This document shows, piece by piece, positions 27,292-36,887 of a DNA stretch of 64,000 nt (the stretch's first letter is position 1; every line of letters begins with the position of its first letter). Source of the stretch: CAVRCA01 sp963719345 (GTDB taxonomy: Bacteria > Pseudomonadota > Alphaproteobacteria > Acetobacterales > Acetobacteraceae); NCBI GenBank assembly GCA_963719345.1, contig CAVRCA010000003.1, positions 620,001-684,000 of the forward strand. Direction: 5' to 3'. The translations under genes were made by a program, and so were the position numbers. Below the pieces are notes generated by a model. It saw only the letters and a program-made list of their open reading frames with translations. It was not told where the DNA came from and made no database searches.

Positions 27292-28056
27292 ATGCGCCTC
27301 GCCACGGCCCTCGTTTTGTTGTCGTGCACGCTGCCGGTGCCGGTTCGGGCGGAGGTGCCGACGCCGGAACGCTGTCCCGCGCCGGTCGCTTTGATGATGC
27401 CGGATCGACGTCTCGACCGCCTCGCGGCGGCGCTGGCAGCGGACAAGCCCATCGAGATCCTTGCCGTCGGCTCGGCCACCACCAGCGGACAGGACGGCAG
27501 CGCCGACAACGCCTACCCGGCTCGCATGCTGCGCGCCTTGCAGAGCACGGAGCCCAGAGCCCGCTTCGAACTGACCGTCCGGGGCGCCAAGGGCCTCACC
27601 GCTGCCGACATGCTGCCGTTGATCAAGGAGGAGCTGAAGAGCGCCACGGTCGCGGTGGTCATCTGGCAGACCGGCACCGTCGAGGCCGTGCACGGCTCAC
27701 CGCCGGCGGAGCTGACCGCGACGCTGGAGACGGCGGCAGCAGCCGTGCGCGCCGCCGGCAGCGATCTCGTGCTGGTCGACCCGCCGTTCAGTCGATTGCT
27801 GCGCAGCCGGGCCGACGTCGAGACCTACGAACACGTGCTCGCGGAAGCGGCCAAGCTGCCCGGAACCGTGCTGTTTCACCGCTCGGATCTGATGCGCGAC
27901 TGGATCAGCGAGGGACGGCTCGACGTCGAGGCCGTCGCCAAGCCGGACCGCCAAGCGACCGTCGAGACGTTGCACGACTGCCTTGGCGCCGCGCTCGCGC
28001 GTTTCCTGCTGAACGGCACAGCCCCATCCCAAGCGGATCCCGGACACCGAGGCTGA
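27292..28056 (+). CDS. Secreted SGNH/GDSL-type protein with altered motifs
   Basis: 254 residues with a predicted signal peptide (residues 1-20, cleavage after VRA). The body fits an SGNH hydrolase: block I VGSATTSGQDG, a block III-like IWQTGTVEAVHG, and a late segment LHDCLGAALARFL. The usual GDS is GSATT, and the T-N-D of block III is T-V-E, so the oxyanion asparagine appears absent. The start at ATG 27292 is chosen because it opens the signal peptide; the frame is open 36 bases earlier. It follows flhG by 48 bases, so a motility-linked cell-wall or envelope role is possible but unproven. Confidence 0.6.
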   Translation: MRLATALVLLSCTLPVPVRAEVPTPERCPAPVALMMPDRRLDRLAAALAADKPIEILAVGSATTSGQDGSADNAYPARMLRALQSTEPRARFELTVRGAKGLTAADMLPLIKEELKSATVAVVIWQTGTVEAVHGSPPAELTATLETAAAAVRAAGSDLVLVDPPFSRLLRSRADVETYEHVLAEAAKLPGTVLFHRSDLMRDWISEGRLDVEAVAKPDRQATVETLHDCLGAALARFLLNGTAPSQADPGHRG

Positions 28057-28128
28057 CGCGCAATCAAGTGATGTGACCGCGTATGACCCACGCCGGCAAC
28101 CCTGGGTGAGAACCTGCATTACCGCTGC

Positions 28129-28299
28129 ATGATGTTGGGCGAGACATACCGGGCGGTGGAGGATCGAGCAATCTCGGACGTGGTGCTCGACGCTTGGTTG
28201 AGCGGCACGCTGCGAGAGGCTTACGCCCACGTCGAAGAGGAGCCGCTTCCCGACTCTCTGCTCCGCCTGTTGCGGCCGATCGTCGAGCAGCAGCACTGA
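28129..28299 (+). CDS. Small NepR-like protein (candidate anti-sigma factor)
   Basis: 56 residues from tandem ATGs at 28129 and 28132. The second half, LSGTLREAYAHVEEEPLPDSLLRLLRPI in two runs (LSGTLREAYAHVEEEPLPD and SLLRLLRPI), matches the NepR pattern L-x3-LR-x2-Y-x6-EPLPD-xLL-xLL. NepR sequesters the general-stress sigma EcfG until PhyR relieves it. No phyR or ecfG is in the window and no clear ribosome site precedes the ATG. Reading from ATG 28083 with one G removed at 28104-28106 would give a longer N-terminus. The match is by eye. Confidence 0.5.
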   Translation: MMLGETYRAVEDRAISDVVLDAWLSGTLREAYAHVEEEPLPDSLLRLLRPIVEQQH

Positions 28300-28350
28300 C
28301 ACGGGCGGCCGGAGGACAATCTCCCGGGCGGCCATCGCGGTCGCGCGGAT

Positions 28351-30024
28351 CTAGAAAAGCCCCTCGATCTGCCCGTCGGGGCCGAGGCCGATCGCCTCCG
28401 CGGCGGGGACCCGCGGCAGGCCGGGCATGGTCAGGATGTCGCCGCATATCACGACCACGAACCCGGCCCCGGCCGACAGCCGGACCTCGCGGACCGGCAG
28501 GATATGGCCCTCGGGGGCGCCCAGCAGGGTCGGGTCGGCGCTGAAGCTGTACTGGGTCTTGGCGATGCAGACCGGCAGATTGCCGAAGCCCGCCTGCTCG
28601 AACGCTGCCAGGCGGCGGCCGACCGGCGCCGGCAGCGCGATGTCGGACGCCCGGTAGATCTCGCGCGCCACGGTGCGGATCTTCTCGGCCAGCGGCATGG
28701 CATCGGGATAGAGCATCACAGGCGGCCGGACCTGGGCGCCGCTCAGCCGGCGCAGCACCGCGTGGGCCAGCGCCTCGGCGCCCGCGGCACCGTCCGCCCA
28801 ATGGGTGCACAGCACGGCCTCGCTGCCCCGCTCCGCCATCGCGTCGCGGACGACCGCGATTTCGGCATCGGTATCGGAACTGAAGCGGTTCAGCGCGACC
28901 ACCACGGGCAGGCCGAACCTGCCCATGTTCTCGACGTGACGGGCAAGGTTGGCGATGCCTCGGCCAACGGCGTCGACCGCCTCGACGTCGAGCGCCGACC
29001 GGCCCACGCCGCCGTGCATCTTCAAGGCGCGCACCGTCGCGACCACCACCGCGCAAGAGGGCCAGATCCCGGCCGAGCGGCATTTGATGTCGAGGAATTT
29101 CTCCGCCCCGAGGTCGGCGCCGAAGCCCGCCTCCGTCACCGCCACATCGGCGAGCTTGAGGCCGAGCCGGGTGGCGACGACCGAGTTGCAGCCATGCGCG
29201 ATGTTGGCGAACGGCCCGCCATGGACCAGCGCCGGGGAGCCCTCCAAGGTCTGCACCAGGTTGGGCTTCATGGCGTCCCGCAGCAGCACCGCCATCGCGC
29301 CATCGGCCTTGAGGTCACGCGCCGTCACCGCCGAACCGTCCCGCCGCTGTCCGACGATCATTCGCCCGAGCCGGTCCTGCAGTTCCGCCAGATCCTTCGA
29401 CAGGCACAGCACCGCCATCACCTCGGAGGCGACCGTGATGTCGAACCCCGCCTCGCGGGGCGCGCCGCTCACGCCGCCGCCGAGGCCGGTCACGATGCTC
29501 CGCAGCGCCCGGTCGTTGATGTCGAGGGCGCGTCGCCAGCTCACCCGGCGCGGGTCAAGCTCCAGCGCGTTGCCCCAGAAGAGGTGGTTGTCCACCATCG
29601 CGGCCAGCAGGTTGTTGGCTGCCGTGATGGCGTGGAAGTCGCCGGTGAAATGGAGGTTGATCTCCTCCATCGGCGCGACCTGCGCGCGGCCACCGCCGGC
29701 GGCACCCCCCTTCTGGCCGAAGCACGGACCGAGGCTCGGCTCGCGCAGGCAGATCATGGTCTTGCGGCCAAGCGCGTTCAGGGCGTCGCCGAGCCCGATC
29801 GTGGTGGTCGTCTTGCCCTCGCCTGCCGCGGTCGGGCTGATGCCCGTCACCAGCACCAGAGTGCCATCCGGCCGGTCCATCGTCGAACGGATGAAGTCGA
29901 AGCCGATCTTGGCCTTGGTGTGACCGTAGGGCTCGAGCGCGTCGGCGGGGATACCGGCGCGGGCCGCGATCTCGACGATCGGACGCAGCTTCGTCGCCCG
30001 CGCGATGTCCAGGTCGGTTGCCAC
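28351..30024 (-). CDS. fhs: Formate--tetrahydrofolate ligase
   Basis: 557 residues, the normal length. It makes 10-formyl-THF from formate, THF and ATP. Visible are ILEIAA-type N-terminal sequence (RPIVEIAARAGIPADALEPYG), the P-loop-like TGISPTAAGEGKTTTTIGLG, and the conserved region REPSLGPCFGQKGGAAGGGRAQVAPMEEINLHF in consecutive parts. The start is GTG at 30024 behind AGGGGG; the frame is open further upstream but without homologous content. It lies 14 bases downstream of the aminotransferase gene on the same strand, so the two are probably co-transcribed. Confidence 0.95.
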   Translation of the reverse strand: MATDLDIARATKLRPIVEIAARAGIPADALEPYGHTKAKIGFDFIRSTMDRPDGTLVLVTGISPTAAGEGKTTTTIGLGDALNALGRKTMICLREPSLGPCFGQKGGAAGGGRAQVAPMEEINLHFTGDFHAITAANNLLAAMVDNHLFWGNALELDPRRVSWRRALDINDRALRSIVTGLGGGVSGAPREAGFDITVASEVMAVLCLSKDLAELQDRLGRMIVGQRRDGSAVTARDLKADGAMAVLLRDAMKPNLVQTLEGSPALVHGGPFANIAHGCNSVVATRLGLKLADVAVTEAGFGADLGAEKFLDIKCRSAGIWPSCAVVVATVRALKMHGGVGRSALDVEAVDAVGRGIANLARHVENMGRFGLPVVVALNRFSSDTDAEIAVVRDAMAERGSEAVLCTHWADGAAGAEALAHAVLRRLSGAQVRPPVMLYPDAMPLAEKIRTVAREIYRASDIALPAPVGRRLAAFEQAGFGNLPVCIAKTQYSFSADPTLLGAPEGHILPVREVRLSAGAGFVVVICGDILTMPGLPRVPAAEAIGLGPDGQIEGLF

Positions 30025-30038
30025 GCGGTTCCCCCTGT

Positions 30039-31160
30039 TCAGTCCGCCGCCGGCGCGCCCGCCCGATGGCGCACGCCGATTTCCGTCAGCGCCGCATCCA
30101 GCGCGGCAACCGCGGCTGCCATGTCGTCCGGCGTGATCGCGCCGATGCAGCCGATCCGGAAACTCGGCTCGGGCGTGCTGGAAAAATTGCTGATCAGCAC
30201 GCCGCGTCGCTTCAGGGCATCGACGAAGCATTGCAGGTCCCAAGCCGGGTCGGCCGGCGCATGCACGTTCATCACCACCGGGCCCTGCACTGCCGCCGGC
30301 AGCATCGGGTCCAGACCCAGCCGGCGCACGCCGTCATGCAACGTGCGCGCGTTGGCGACATAGCGGGCGAGGCGGGCGGGCTGGCCGCCCTCGGCGTCGA
30401 ACAGGTCGAGCGCGACCGACAAGGCGGCGAGGATCTGCGGCGGCGGCGTGAAGCGGAAGCTGCCCCACCCGTGGCGCAGCGCGTGATTGTGGATGTCGGC
30501 GAGATCGAGCGACCAGCTGCCAGCCTGGCCGGGAACCAACCTGTCGGTGCGGGCCAGCACGAAGGCGACCCCGGCCACGGATTCCAGGCATTTGTTGGCA
30601 GTGAACACCACGGCGTCGATTTCCGGCCGCGTCGAGAGATCAAGCGGCAACGCCCCGAACCCCGAGACCGCGTCGAGGAGTACGCGCCGGCCGAGCCGCC
30701 CGGCTGCCGCGGCGAGAGCCGGCGCATCATGGGCGATGCCGCTGCCCGTCTCGCTGTAGACGAGGCCGAGGTGGGAGATGGAAGGGTCGGCCGCCAATGC
30801 CGCAGAAACCAACGCCGGGTCGACCTTGGAGGCCGGCGGCACCGCCAGTTCCACGACGATGCGACCCGCCTCGCGCGCCAGTCGCGCCAGCCGCTGCGCA
30901 TACGCCCCGGTCATGGGCAACAGCAGTCGCCCGCCGGGCGGCAGGAAACTCCGGACGGACGCCTCGACGGCAAAATGACCACAGCCCTGCAACGGCAGGG
31001 CGGCGTGCAGATCGGGATCGCCCTCGCCGATCGCCAGGACGCGTTCGCGCAAGCCGGCGACCACGGCACGGAAGTCGTTGTCCCAGGGCGCCAAATCCTG
31101 GGCCAGTGCGGCCCGGACCTCCGGGCGGGTGGTCACGGGGCCGGGGATCAGCAAGAGCAT
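30039..31160 (-). CDS. PLP aminotransferase class V (2-aminoethylphosphonate--pyruvate type)
   Basis: 373 residues. The N-terminus LLLIPGPVTTRPEVRAAL with APWDNDFRAVV and the glycine-rich LPLQGCGHFAVEASV resemble PhnW. The PLP lysine is probably in VVFTANKCLESVAGVAF. The C-terminus has GVLISNFSSTPEPSFRIGCIG. Fold type I class V also includes serine-glyoxylate and alanine-glyoxylate enzymes, and no other phosphonate gene is nearby, so PhnW is the best but not the only call. The ATG at 31160 opens the conserved region; a very long upstream frame is an artefact. Confidence 0.7.
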   Translation of the reverse strand: MLLLIPGPVTTRPEVRAALAQDLAPWDNDFRAVVAGLRERVLAIGEGDPDLHAALPLQGCGHFAVEASVRSFLPPGGRLLLPMTGAYAQRLARLAREAGRIVVELAVPPASKVDPALVSAALAADPSISHLGLVYSETGSGIAHDAPALAAAAGRLGRRVLLDAVSGFGALPLDLSTRPEIDAVVFTANKCLESVAGVAFVLARTDRLVPGQAGSWSLDLADIHNHALRHGWGSFRFTPPPQILAALSVALDLFDAEGGQPARLARYVANARTLHDGVRRLGLDPMLPAAVQGPVVMNVHAPADPAWDLQCFVDALKRRGVLISNFSSTPEPSFRIGCIGAITPDDMAAAVAALDAALTEIGVRHRAGAPAAD

Positions 31161-31262
31161 TCGCCGCACTTCGCACGCTGCGCGGCAGGAATCCAGCGCG
31201 CAACCGATCCGGATGCGGATCGGCGTGGATGCGATGCGGACCCTGATGCTAAACGTCGCGCC

Positions 31263-31679
31263 ATGACCCTTCCCGCCCTGCCCGACTGGCTGCCCTGGTG
31301 GGTGCCGATCCTGGTCCTGGTGCCGGCGCTGCTGTACGCCCTCGCGTTCCTGTCGATGCCGTTCGCCGTGTTCGGGGTCAAGGGCCGGCTCGAGGCGATG
31401 GAGGCGCGCCTCGACGAGATCCAGGGCGAGATCCGCAGCCTGGCGCTCCGCATGCCGGAGCCCGTGCACCACACGCGCTATGACGAGGCGATCTACGCGC
31501 CGCCCGCGTCCGCCATGCCACGGCCCCGCTCCGAGCCGGTGATGAGCCGGCCGCCGATCCCACCCGCACCGCACGCCGCCGATCCCGACCAGGACGACCT
31601 GCGCACGCCGCGCCGCGCCGACCTCGATCGAGGGTCGCGGTCGCCCCGCGCGGAGCCGCGCCTCGACTGGCCGCGGTGA
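31263..31679 (+). CDS. Small membrane-anchored protein of unknown function
   Basis: 138 residues. One N-terminal membrane helix (residues 10-32, WWVPILVLVPALLYALAFL) is followed by a short amphipathic segment (LEAMEARLDEIQGEIRSLALRM) that could form a coiled coil. The tail is disordered, Pro/Arg/Asp-rich. The ATG at 31263 is divergent from the aminotransferase gene 102 bases away. No family is recognised. Confidence 0.6.
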   Translation: MTLPALPDWLPWWVPILVLVPALLYALAFLSMPFAVFGVKGRLEAMEARLDEIQGEIRSLALRMPEPVHHTRYDEAIYAPPASAMPRPRSEPVMSRPPIPPAPHAADPDQDDLRTPRRADLDRGSRSPRAEPRLDWPR

Positions 31680-31784
31680 CATGGCTGCCAGGGCGGACCG
31701 TTCCGCCCTCGCTTGCCGCAGACGGTGCGACCGTGCTTCATGCGACGAGGTGCCCAGACGCGAGGCGCCGACAGGAGAGCGGTC

Positions 31785-32621
31785 ATGCGCGTGAGCGTCG
31801 TGCAAATGAGCCCCGGCCACGACAAGGCGGAGAACATCAGCCAAGCTCGCAAGCTGATCGAGCGCGCCGTCGAGGCCGATCGACCCGACCTCGTCAGCCT
31901 GCCGGAAATGTGGACCTGCCTCGGCGGCACGCGCGCGGCGAAGTTCGAGCAGGCGGAGGAACTGCCCGCCAAAGGCTCCAACGAGCCGGGCGGCCCCGCC
32001 TACGAGTTCCTGCGCGAGGTCGCCCGCACGCGGCGCATCCACGTTCACGGGGGATCGCTCGGCGAGCGCGGCGGCGACAAGCTGTTCAACACCACGGTGG
32101 TGTTCGACCCGGACGGCAGCGAGATCGCGCGCTACCGCAAGATCCACCTGTTCGACATCGTCACCCCGGACGGCAAGGGGTACCGTGAGAGCTCGATGTA
32201 CGGCGCCGGCGACGAGATCGTCACCTACGAGGCGGACGGCCTGACCGTCGGCTGCGCCATCTGCTACGACGTGCGCTTCCCGGAGATGTTCCTGGCCCTG
32301 CGCCGCGCCGGTGCCGACCTGGTCTTCCTGCCCTCCGCCTTCACCGAGCAGACCGGCAAGGACCATTGGGAGGTGCTGATCCGCGCCCGCGCGATCGAGA
32401 CCCAATGCTGGTTGGCGGCACCCGCCACCTGGGGCAAGCACGAGGACGCGGCGGGCCAGCCACGCTTCACGTACGGTCACTCGCTGCTCTGTGACCCGTG
32501 GGGCCACGTGCTCGCCAAGGTCTCCGACGGCCCCGGCTGGGCAACGGCGCGGATCGACCCGAAGATCACCGGGAAAGTCCGGCGCGACATGCCGGTGCTG
32601 GAGCACCGGAAGCTCGCTTGA
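31785..32621 (+). CDS. Carbon-nitrogen hydrolase (nitrilase superfamily, Nit2-like)
   Basis: 278 residues. The Glu-Lys-Cys triad is visible: E in LVSLPEMWTC, K in ARYRKIHLFD and C in GCAICYDVRFPE. The C-terminal SLLCDPWGHVLAK is typical of the Nit1/Nit2 (omega-amidase or deaminated-glutathione amidase) branch. It is cytoplasmic. The ATG at 31785 is preceded by CAGGAGAGC. The stop overlaps a TTG that may start nadK, suggesting coupling. The exact substrate cannot be told from sequence. Confidence 0.85.
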   Translation: MRVSVVQMSPGHDKAENISQARKLIERAVEADRPDLVSLPEMWTCLGGTRAAKFEQAEELPAKGSNEPGGPAYEFLREVARTRRIHVHGGSLGERGGDKLFNTTVVFDPDGSEIARYRKIHLFDIVTPDGKGYRESSMYGAGDEIVTYEADGLTVGCAICYDVRFPEMFLALRRAGADLVFLPSAFTEQTGKDHWEVLIRARAIETQCWLAAPATWGKHEDAAGQPRFTYGHSLLCDPWGHVLAKVSDGPGWATARIDPKITGKVRRDMPVLEHRKLA

Positions 32622-33437
32622 GCCCGCGCCTGCCCGAAGTCGGCGCACCCGCGATCGAACTCCAGGCAGTTCGCGCCGGGCAGGATCGCCTTCGTCTCTG
32701 CTCCGACGCAGCTCGCCGCAGAGTGCCGCCAGCGCTTGATCGCGCTCTATGGCACCTGCCCGGTGGCGAGCGCCGGATGCATCGTGGCGCTCGGTGGGGA
32801 TGGGTTCATGCTGGAGACGCTGCACACCGTGCTCGGCCGGGACACCCCGGTCTACGGCATGAATTGCGGCTCGGTCGGGTTCTTGATGAACCCGCTGGTC
32901 GAGGAGGCCTTGCTGCAGCGGCTGCTCAACGCCCAGGCCGCGGTCCTGCACCCGCTCCGGATGAGCACCGTCACCGTGATGGGCGAGATCGGCGAGGCGC
33001 TCGCACTCAACGAAGTCAGCCTGCTGCGCCAATTGCGCCAGGCGGCGAAGATCCGGGTCTCGGTCGACGGCCGCATCCGCCTCGCGGAGCTGATCTGCGA
33101 CGGCATCCTGGTCTCCACGCCGGCCGGGTCGACCGCCTACAATCTCTCGGCGCACGGACCGATCGTGCCCCTCTCGGCCAACCTGCTGCCGCTCACCCCG
33201 ATCAGCGCGTTCCGGCCCCGGCGCTGGCGGGGTGCGCTGTTGCCGAGTTCCGCCGAGGTTCTGTTCGAGGTGCTGGAAACCGACAAGCGGCCGGTCGCCG
33301 CCGTCGCCGACTTCACGGAAGTGCGGGATGTCGTCTCGGTGTCGGTGAGCGAGGATCGCTCGATCGACGTCACGGTCCTGTTCGATCCGGATCAGGGCCT
33401 CTCCGAGCGGATCATCGCCGAACAGTTCACCGTGTGA
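32618..33437 (+). CDS. nadK: NAD kinase (5' end with probable one-base frame break)
   Basis: ATP-dependent NAD kinase making NADP. The GGDG motif (CIVALGGDGFMLETLH), YGMNCGSVGFLMNP, the LNEVSL segment and DGILVSTPAGSTAYNLSAHGP are clear. The uninterrupted start is TTG at 32736, but the conserved first strand (FAPGRIAFVSAPTQLAAE) lies upstream in frame with no start codon. If one C is removed from CCC at 32633-32635, translation from TTG at 32618 (TTGA overlap with the previous gene) runs straight into it, giving about 272 residues. The core is certain; the start is inferred. Confidence 0.85.
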
Positions 33438-33450
33438 TGGGCCGGGTTTG

Positions 33451-34791
33451 ATGAGCCGGCTGCCGCAGGTCGTGATTGCCGGCCGACCGAATGTCGGCAA
33501 ATCCACCCTGTTCAACCGCCTTGCCGGGCAGCGATCGGCGCTCGTCTCGGACACCCCCGGCGTCACCCGCGACCGCAAGGAAGCGGAGGCGCTGCTGCGC
33601 GGCCGCGCGGTTCGGCTGGTCGATACCGCCGGCCTGGAGGAAGCCGCCCCGGAGAGCCTGCCCGGCCGAATGCATGCCTCGTCGGCGGCCGCGCTGTCGC
33701 AAGCCGACCTCGTGCTGTTCGTATTCGACGCCCGCGCCGGCATCATGCCGGCCGACGAGCATTTCGCCCGGTGGCTCCGTCGGCTGGACCGCCCGGTGCT
33801 GCTGGTCGCCAACAAGGCGGAGGGCCGCTCGGGCGGCTCGGCCGTCCTCGACGCCTATGCGCTCGGGCTCGGCGAGCCCGTCGCGGTCTCCGCCGAGCAC
33901 GGCGAGGGGATCGCCGACCTGATGTCGCAGATTGCCGAACGGCTGCCGAGCGACCCGGCGGAGGCCGAGGAGGACGCCGCACGGCCGCTGAAGCTTGCCA
34001 TCGTCGGCCGGCCCAATGCCGGCAAGAGCACCTTGGTCAACCGGCTGTTCGGCGAGGAACGGATGATTACCGGCCCCGAACCCGGCCTGACCCGCGACGC
34101 CGTGGCGGTACGCATCGCCGATCCCGCCGGCGCGATCGAGCTGGTGGACACCGCCGGCCTGCGGCGCCGCGCCCGGATCGAGGCCCCGCTCGAGAAGATG
34201 TCCGTCAGCGCCGCGATCGAGGCCTTGAAGATGGCCGAGGTCGTGGTGCTCGCGGTGGACGGGACGGAGGGCCTGCACGACCAGGATTTGCAGATCGCCA
34301 AGCTGATCGAGCGCGAGGGCCGGGCCTGCATCCTGGTTCTCACCAAGTGGGACGCCGTCGCCGACCGTCAGGCGGCGCGGCGGGCGGTTGCGGACCGGCT
34401 CGAGGCCAGCCTGTCGCAGATGAAGGGCATCCCGGTCGTGACGCTGTCCGCCCAGACCGGCGCCGGGCTCGACCGCCTGCTGCCGGCCGTGCGCGAGGTT
34501 CATCGGGTGTGGAACACCCGGGTGCCGACCGGCGAGCTCAATCGCTGGTTCGAGGCGACACTGGCGCGGCATCCGCCGCCGCTGGTGTCCGGCCGGCGCC
34601 TCAAGTTGCGCTACATCACGCAGGCCAAGGCGCGGCCGCCGACCTTCATCGCGTTCGGCAACCGGACCGAACAGCTGCCCGACGATTACCAGCGCTACTT
34701 GGTCAATGCACTGCGCGAGAGCTTCGCGCTGCCCGGCACGCCGATCCGCCTGCAGTTGCGCGGCACCCGCAACCCCTACGTCGACGCTTGA
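33451..34791 (+). CDS. der: Ribosome-assembly GTPase Der (EngA)
   Basis: 446 residues with two tandem GTPase domains. G1 motifs are GRPNVGKSTLFNRLAG (near residue 10) and GRPNAGKSTLVNRLFG (near 185); each is followed by DTAG. A KH-like C-terminal domain (KLRYITQAKARPPTFIAFGN) completes the Der architecture. Der is an essential factor for 50S maturation. The ATG at 33451 is preferred over the TTG one codon earlier. The 3' end overlaps the convergent LysR gene by 16 bases. Confidence 0.96.
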   Translation: MSRLPQVVIAGRPNVGKSTLFNRLAGQRSALVSDTPGVTRDRKEAEALLRGRAVRLVDTAGLEEAAPESLPGRMHASSAAALSQADLVLFVFDARAGIMPADEHFARWLRRLDRPVLLVANKAEGRSGGSAVLDAYALGLGEPVAVSAEHGEGIADLMSQIAERLPSDPAEAEEDAARPLKLAIVGRPNAGKSTLVNRLFGEERMITGPEPGLTRDAVAVRIADPAGAIELVDTAGLRRRARIEAPLEKMSVSAAIEALKMAEVVVLAVDGTEGLHDQDLQIAKLIEREGRACILVLTKWDAVADRQAARRAVADRLEASLSQMKGIPVVTLSAQTGAGLDRLLPAVREVHRVWNTRVPTGELNRWFEATLARHPPPLVSGRRLKLRYITQAKARPPTFIAFGNRTEQLPDDYQRYLVNALRESFALPGTPIRLQLRGTRNPYVDA

Positions 34792-35711
34792 GCGAGGAAG
34801 GCTTCCTCGTCCTCCCCACGCACGCCGTCTGGCGGGGTCGCCAAGCGCTCCGCGACATAGCCCGTCAGCGCCAGGATCTTGGCGGAGGCCTGACGTCCGG
34901 CGGGAATGATCGCGCTCAGCTCAAGCACCGGCACCTTCCATTCGGGCATCAGGCGGACCAGGCGCCCAGCCGCGAAATCGGGCCCGACCGCAAAATCCGG
35001 GATCATGCAAATCCCCGCGCCGGCAAGGGCGGCGTCGCGGAGGAGGAGCACGTTGTTCGCGGTGATGACATATGACAGCCGAGGAGCCACCCGACCCGCC
35101 GGTCCGATGAACTGCCAGCCCGCCGGATGCAATAGCTGGTCGAGAAGGCAGCGATGCCCGACGAGATCGACCGGATCTTCCGGCCACTCACGGCCCGACA
35201 GGTACTCGGGCGACGCACAGAGGGATTGGGGAAACACCGCGAGACGCCGTACCACCGCGCCCGTCATCGCATCCACGCCGAAGCGGATCGACAGGTCGAA
35301 CCCGTCCTCCTGCGGGTCGATTGCGCGATCGGTGAGGAAGACCTCGATCGTCAGTTCCGGATTCTCGGCGGTGAAGCCGTGCAGCAAAGCGCCGAACAGC
35401 GTGCTGCCGAAGCAGATCGCCACCGCGACCCTGAGGCTGCCGCGCAGCGCGATTTCGCTCTTGCTCGCACGTTTGGCGTCATCGATGTCGGCGAGGATCT
35501 GCGTACACTGGGCATAGAAACTCTTGCCGATCTCGGTCATGCCGACCCGCCGGGTGGTGCGGTTGAGGAGGCGCGCGCCGAGCCACTCCTCCAGCATCTG
35601 GACATGCTTGCTGGCGGTGGCCTGCGAGATACCGAGCGACCGCGCGGCCCCCGAGAAGCTGCTCGCCTCCACGATCCTGGTGAAAACCGCCATACTGGTC
35701 AGTCGGTCCAT
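34776..35711 (-). CDS. LysR-family transcriptional regulator
   Basis: 311 residues. The N-terminal winged HTH (MAVFTRIVEASSFSGAARSLGISQATASKHVQMLEE, in pieces) and the effector domain starting at LRGSLRVAVAICFG place it in the CrgA-like LysR group. The conserved NRTTRRVGMTEIGKSFY follows the HTH. It is divergent from the broken transglutaminase-like gene, with a 206-base gap that could hold its operator. Target genes are unknown. The 3' end overlaps der. Confidence 0.88.
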   Translation of the reverse strand: MDRLTSMAVFTRIVEASSFSGAARSLGISQATASKHVQMLEEWLGARLLNRTTRRVGMTEIGKSFYAQCTQILADIDDAKRASKSEIALRGSLRVAVAICFGSTLFGALLHGFTAENPELTIEVFLTDRAIDPQEDGFDLSIRFGVDAMTGAVVRRLAVFPQSLCASPEYLSGREWPEDPVDLVGHRCLLDQLLHPAGWQFIGPAGRVAPRLSYVITANNVLLLRDAALAGAGICMIPDFAVGPDFAAGRLVRLMPEWKVPVLELSAIIPAGRQASAKILALTGYVAERLATPPDGVRGEDEEAFLAQAST

Positions 35712-35917
35712 GCCCTTCGCCCGCCGCTCCCGACCCGCCCGTCCCGCGCCAAATCGTCAATGTTTCGCAAAATTGCTGTCTTTCTCCCGTTTGTCCATGG
35801 ACCTTGACACTGCCCGGAGCCGGCCCGCCACACATCGGCTCGGGCTCGAATGTCGTTCGTGACGGCCCATCTCCTTCGCAGGGCAGCTCGCACCGCCCGC
35901 GCGATCACCTTGGAGCA

Positions 35918-36795
35918 TTGCTCGTGCCGGTCCCGGTCGCCGTCCGCCACCGAACCATCTATGACTACGATCAACTCATCGGTCCTCGGTCCGCAGACGA
36001 TCCGGTTGCGACCTGCGCCACATGCCCGCACCCCGATCCTCGCCTATGCCCTGACCGTGTTGCCCGAAGCCGAGACCAGAACCGAGTTCCAGGACCCCGC
36101 GGGCAATTTCCTCACCCGCGTCACGCTCCCCGGCCCGACGCGCAGGTTCGAGATCGGGGTGGATTTTGTTGCGGATGTCACCGAGTTCCAATCCGTTCAA
36201 TTTCTTCATCGAGCCGGACGCGGCACGCTGGCCGTTTCGCTACTCCGACCAACTGCGGTGGGAGTTGACCCCTTACCTGGCGGCGGCAACGCCTTCGCCG
36301 CCGCTCGCGGCGCTGCTGGCCGAGATCCCGCAGCAGGAGCAATCGTCGCTCGAAATGCTGGTCGGACTGAACAGGGCGGTGCACGGCCGGATCGCCTACA
36401 CCGCACGGATGGAAGCGGGAGTGCAGTGCAGCGAGACAACTCTCGGCAGCCGCACCGGGTCATGTCGGGACGTCGCCTGGCTCCTGGTGGAGCTGACGCG
36501 CGGCCTCGGGTTCGCCGCTAGGTTCGCCTCCGGCTACCTCATCCAGCTGGCCGATGAGAACAGGCCGCTCCCGGGGCTGACGCGGGACACCGCCGACCTC
36601 CATGCCTGGGCCGAGATCTATCTGCCAGGGGCGGGCTGGGTCGGCTTCGACGCGACCTCCGGCCTGATGACAGGCGCCGGCCATATCCCGCTGTCGAGCA
36701 ATGCGATCCCGGCGGCCGCCGCACCGGTCAGCGGCACGCTGCAGGCAAGCGAGACCCGTTTCACGGTCGAGATGTCGGCCCGGCGCTTGCCATGA
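35918..36795 (+). pseudogene. Transglutaminase-like protein, interrupted by two frame breaks
   Basis: Three frames together give one protein of about 291 residues. The first (from TTG 35918 or GTG 35924) reads VPVAVRHRTIYDYDQ. After one extra C at 35984-35985 the second reads LGPQTIRLRPAPHARTPILA, then VDFVADVTEF. After one extra C at 36188-36189 the third reads NPFNFFIEPDAARWPF and continues through the catalytic core, with cysteine in SRTGSCRDVAWLLVE, histidine in ADLHAWAEIYLPG and aspartate in WVGFDATSG. The order matches the bacterial transglutaminase-like N region plus the transglutaminase core. Either a pseudogene or two base-call errors. Confidence 0.75.
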
Positions 36796-36887
36796 GGTGC
36801 CCGGTCCGCGCACCCTGACCACCGCAGAAAGAGCGGGGGCGAAATTAGCGCGTGCTATTTGGCGGCAGCCCTTCTAGGCTGTTTCGA

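Noticed and set aside
28307..28333. Terminator between the NepR-like gene and fhs
   Set aside because: The possible stem is bulged and has no T-run, so it is too weak to list.
30039..33815. A 1258-codon minus-strand open frame
   Set aside because: Only its 3' third encodes the PLP aminotransferase. The rest is antisense to the nitrilase-family enzyme, nadK and der and is a high-GC shadow frame.
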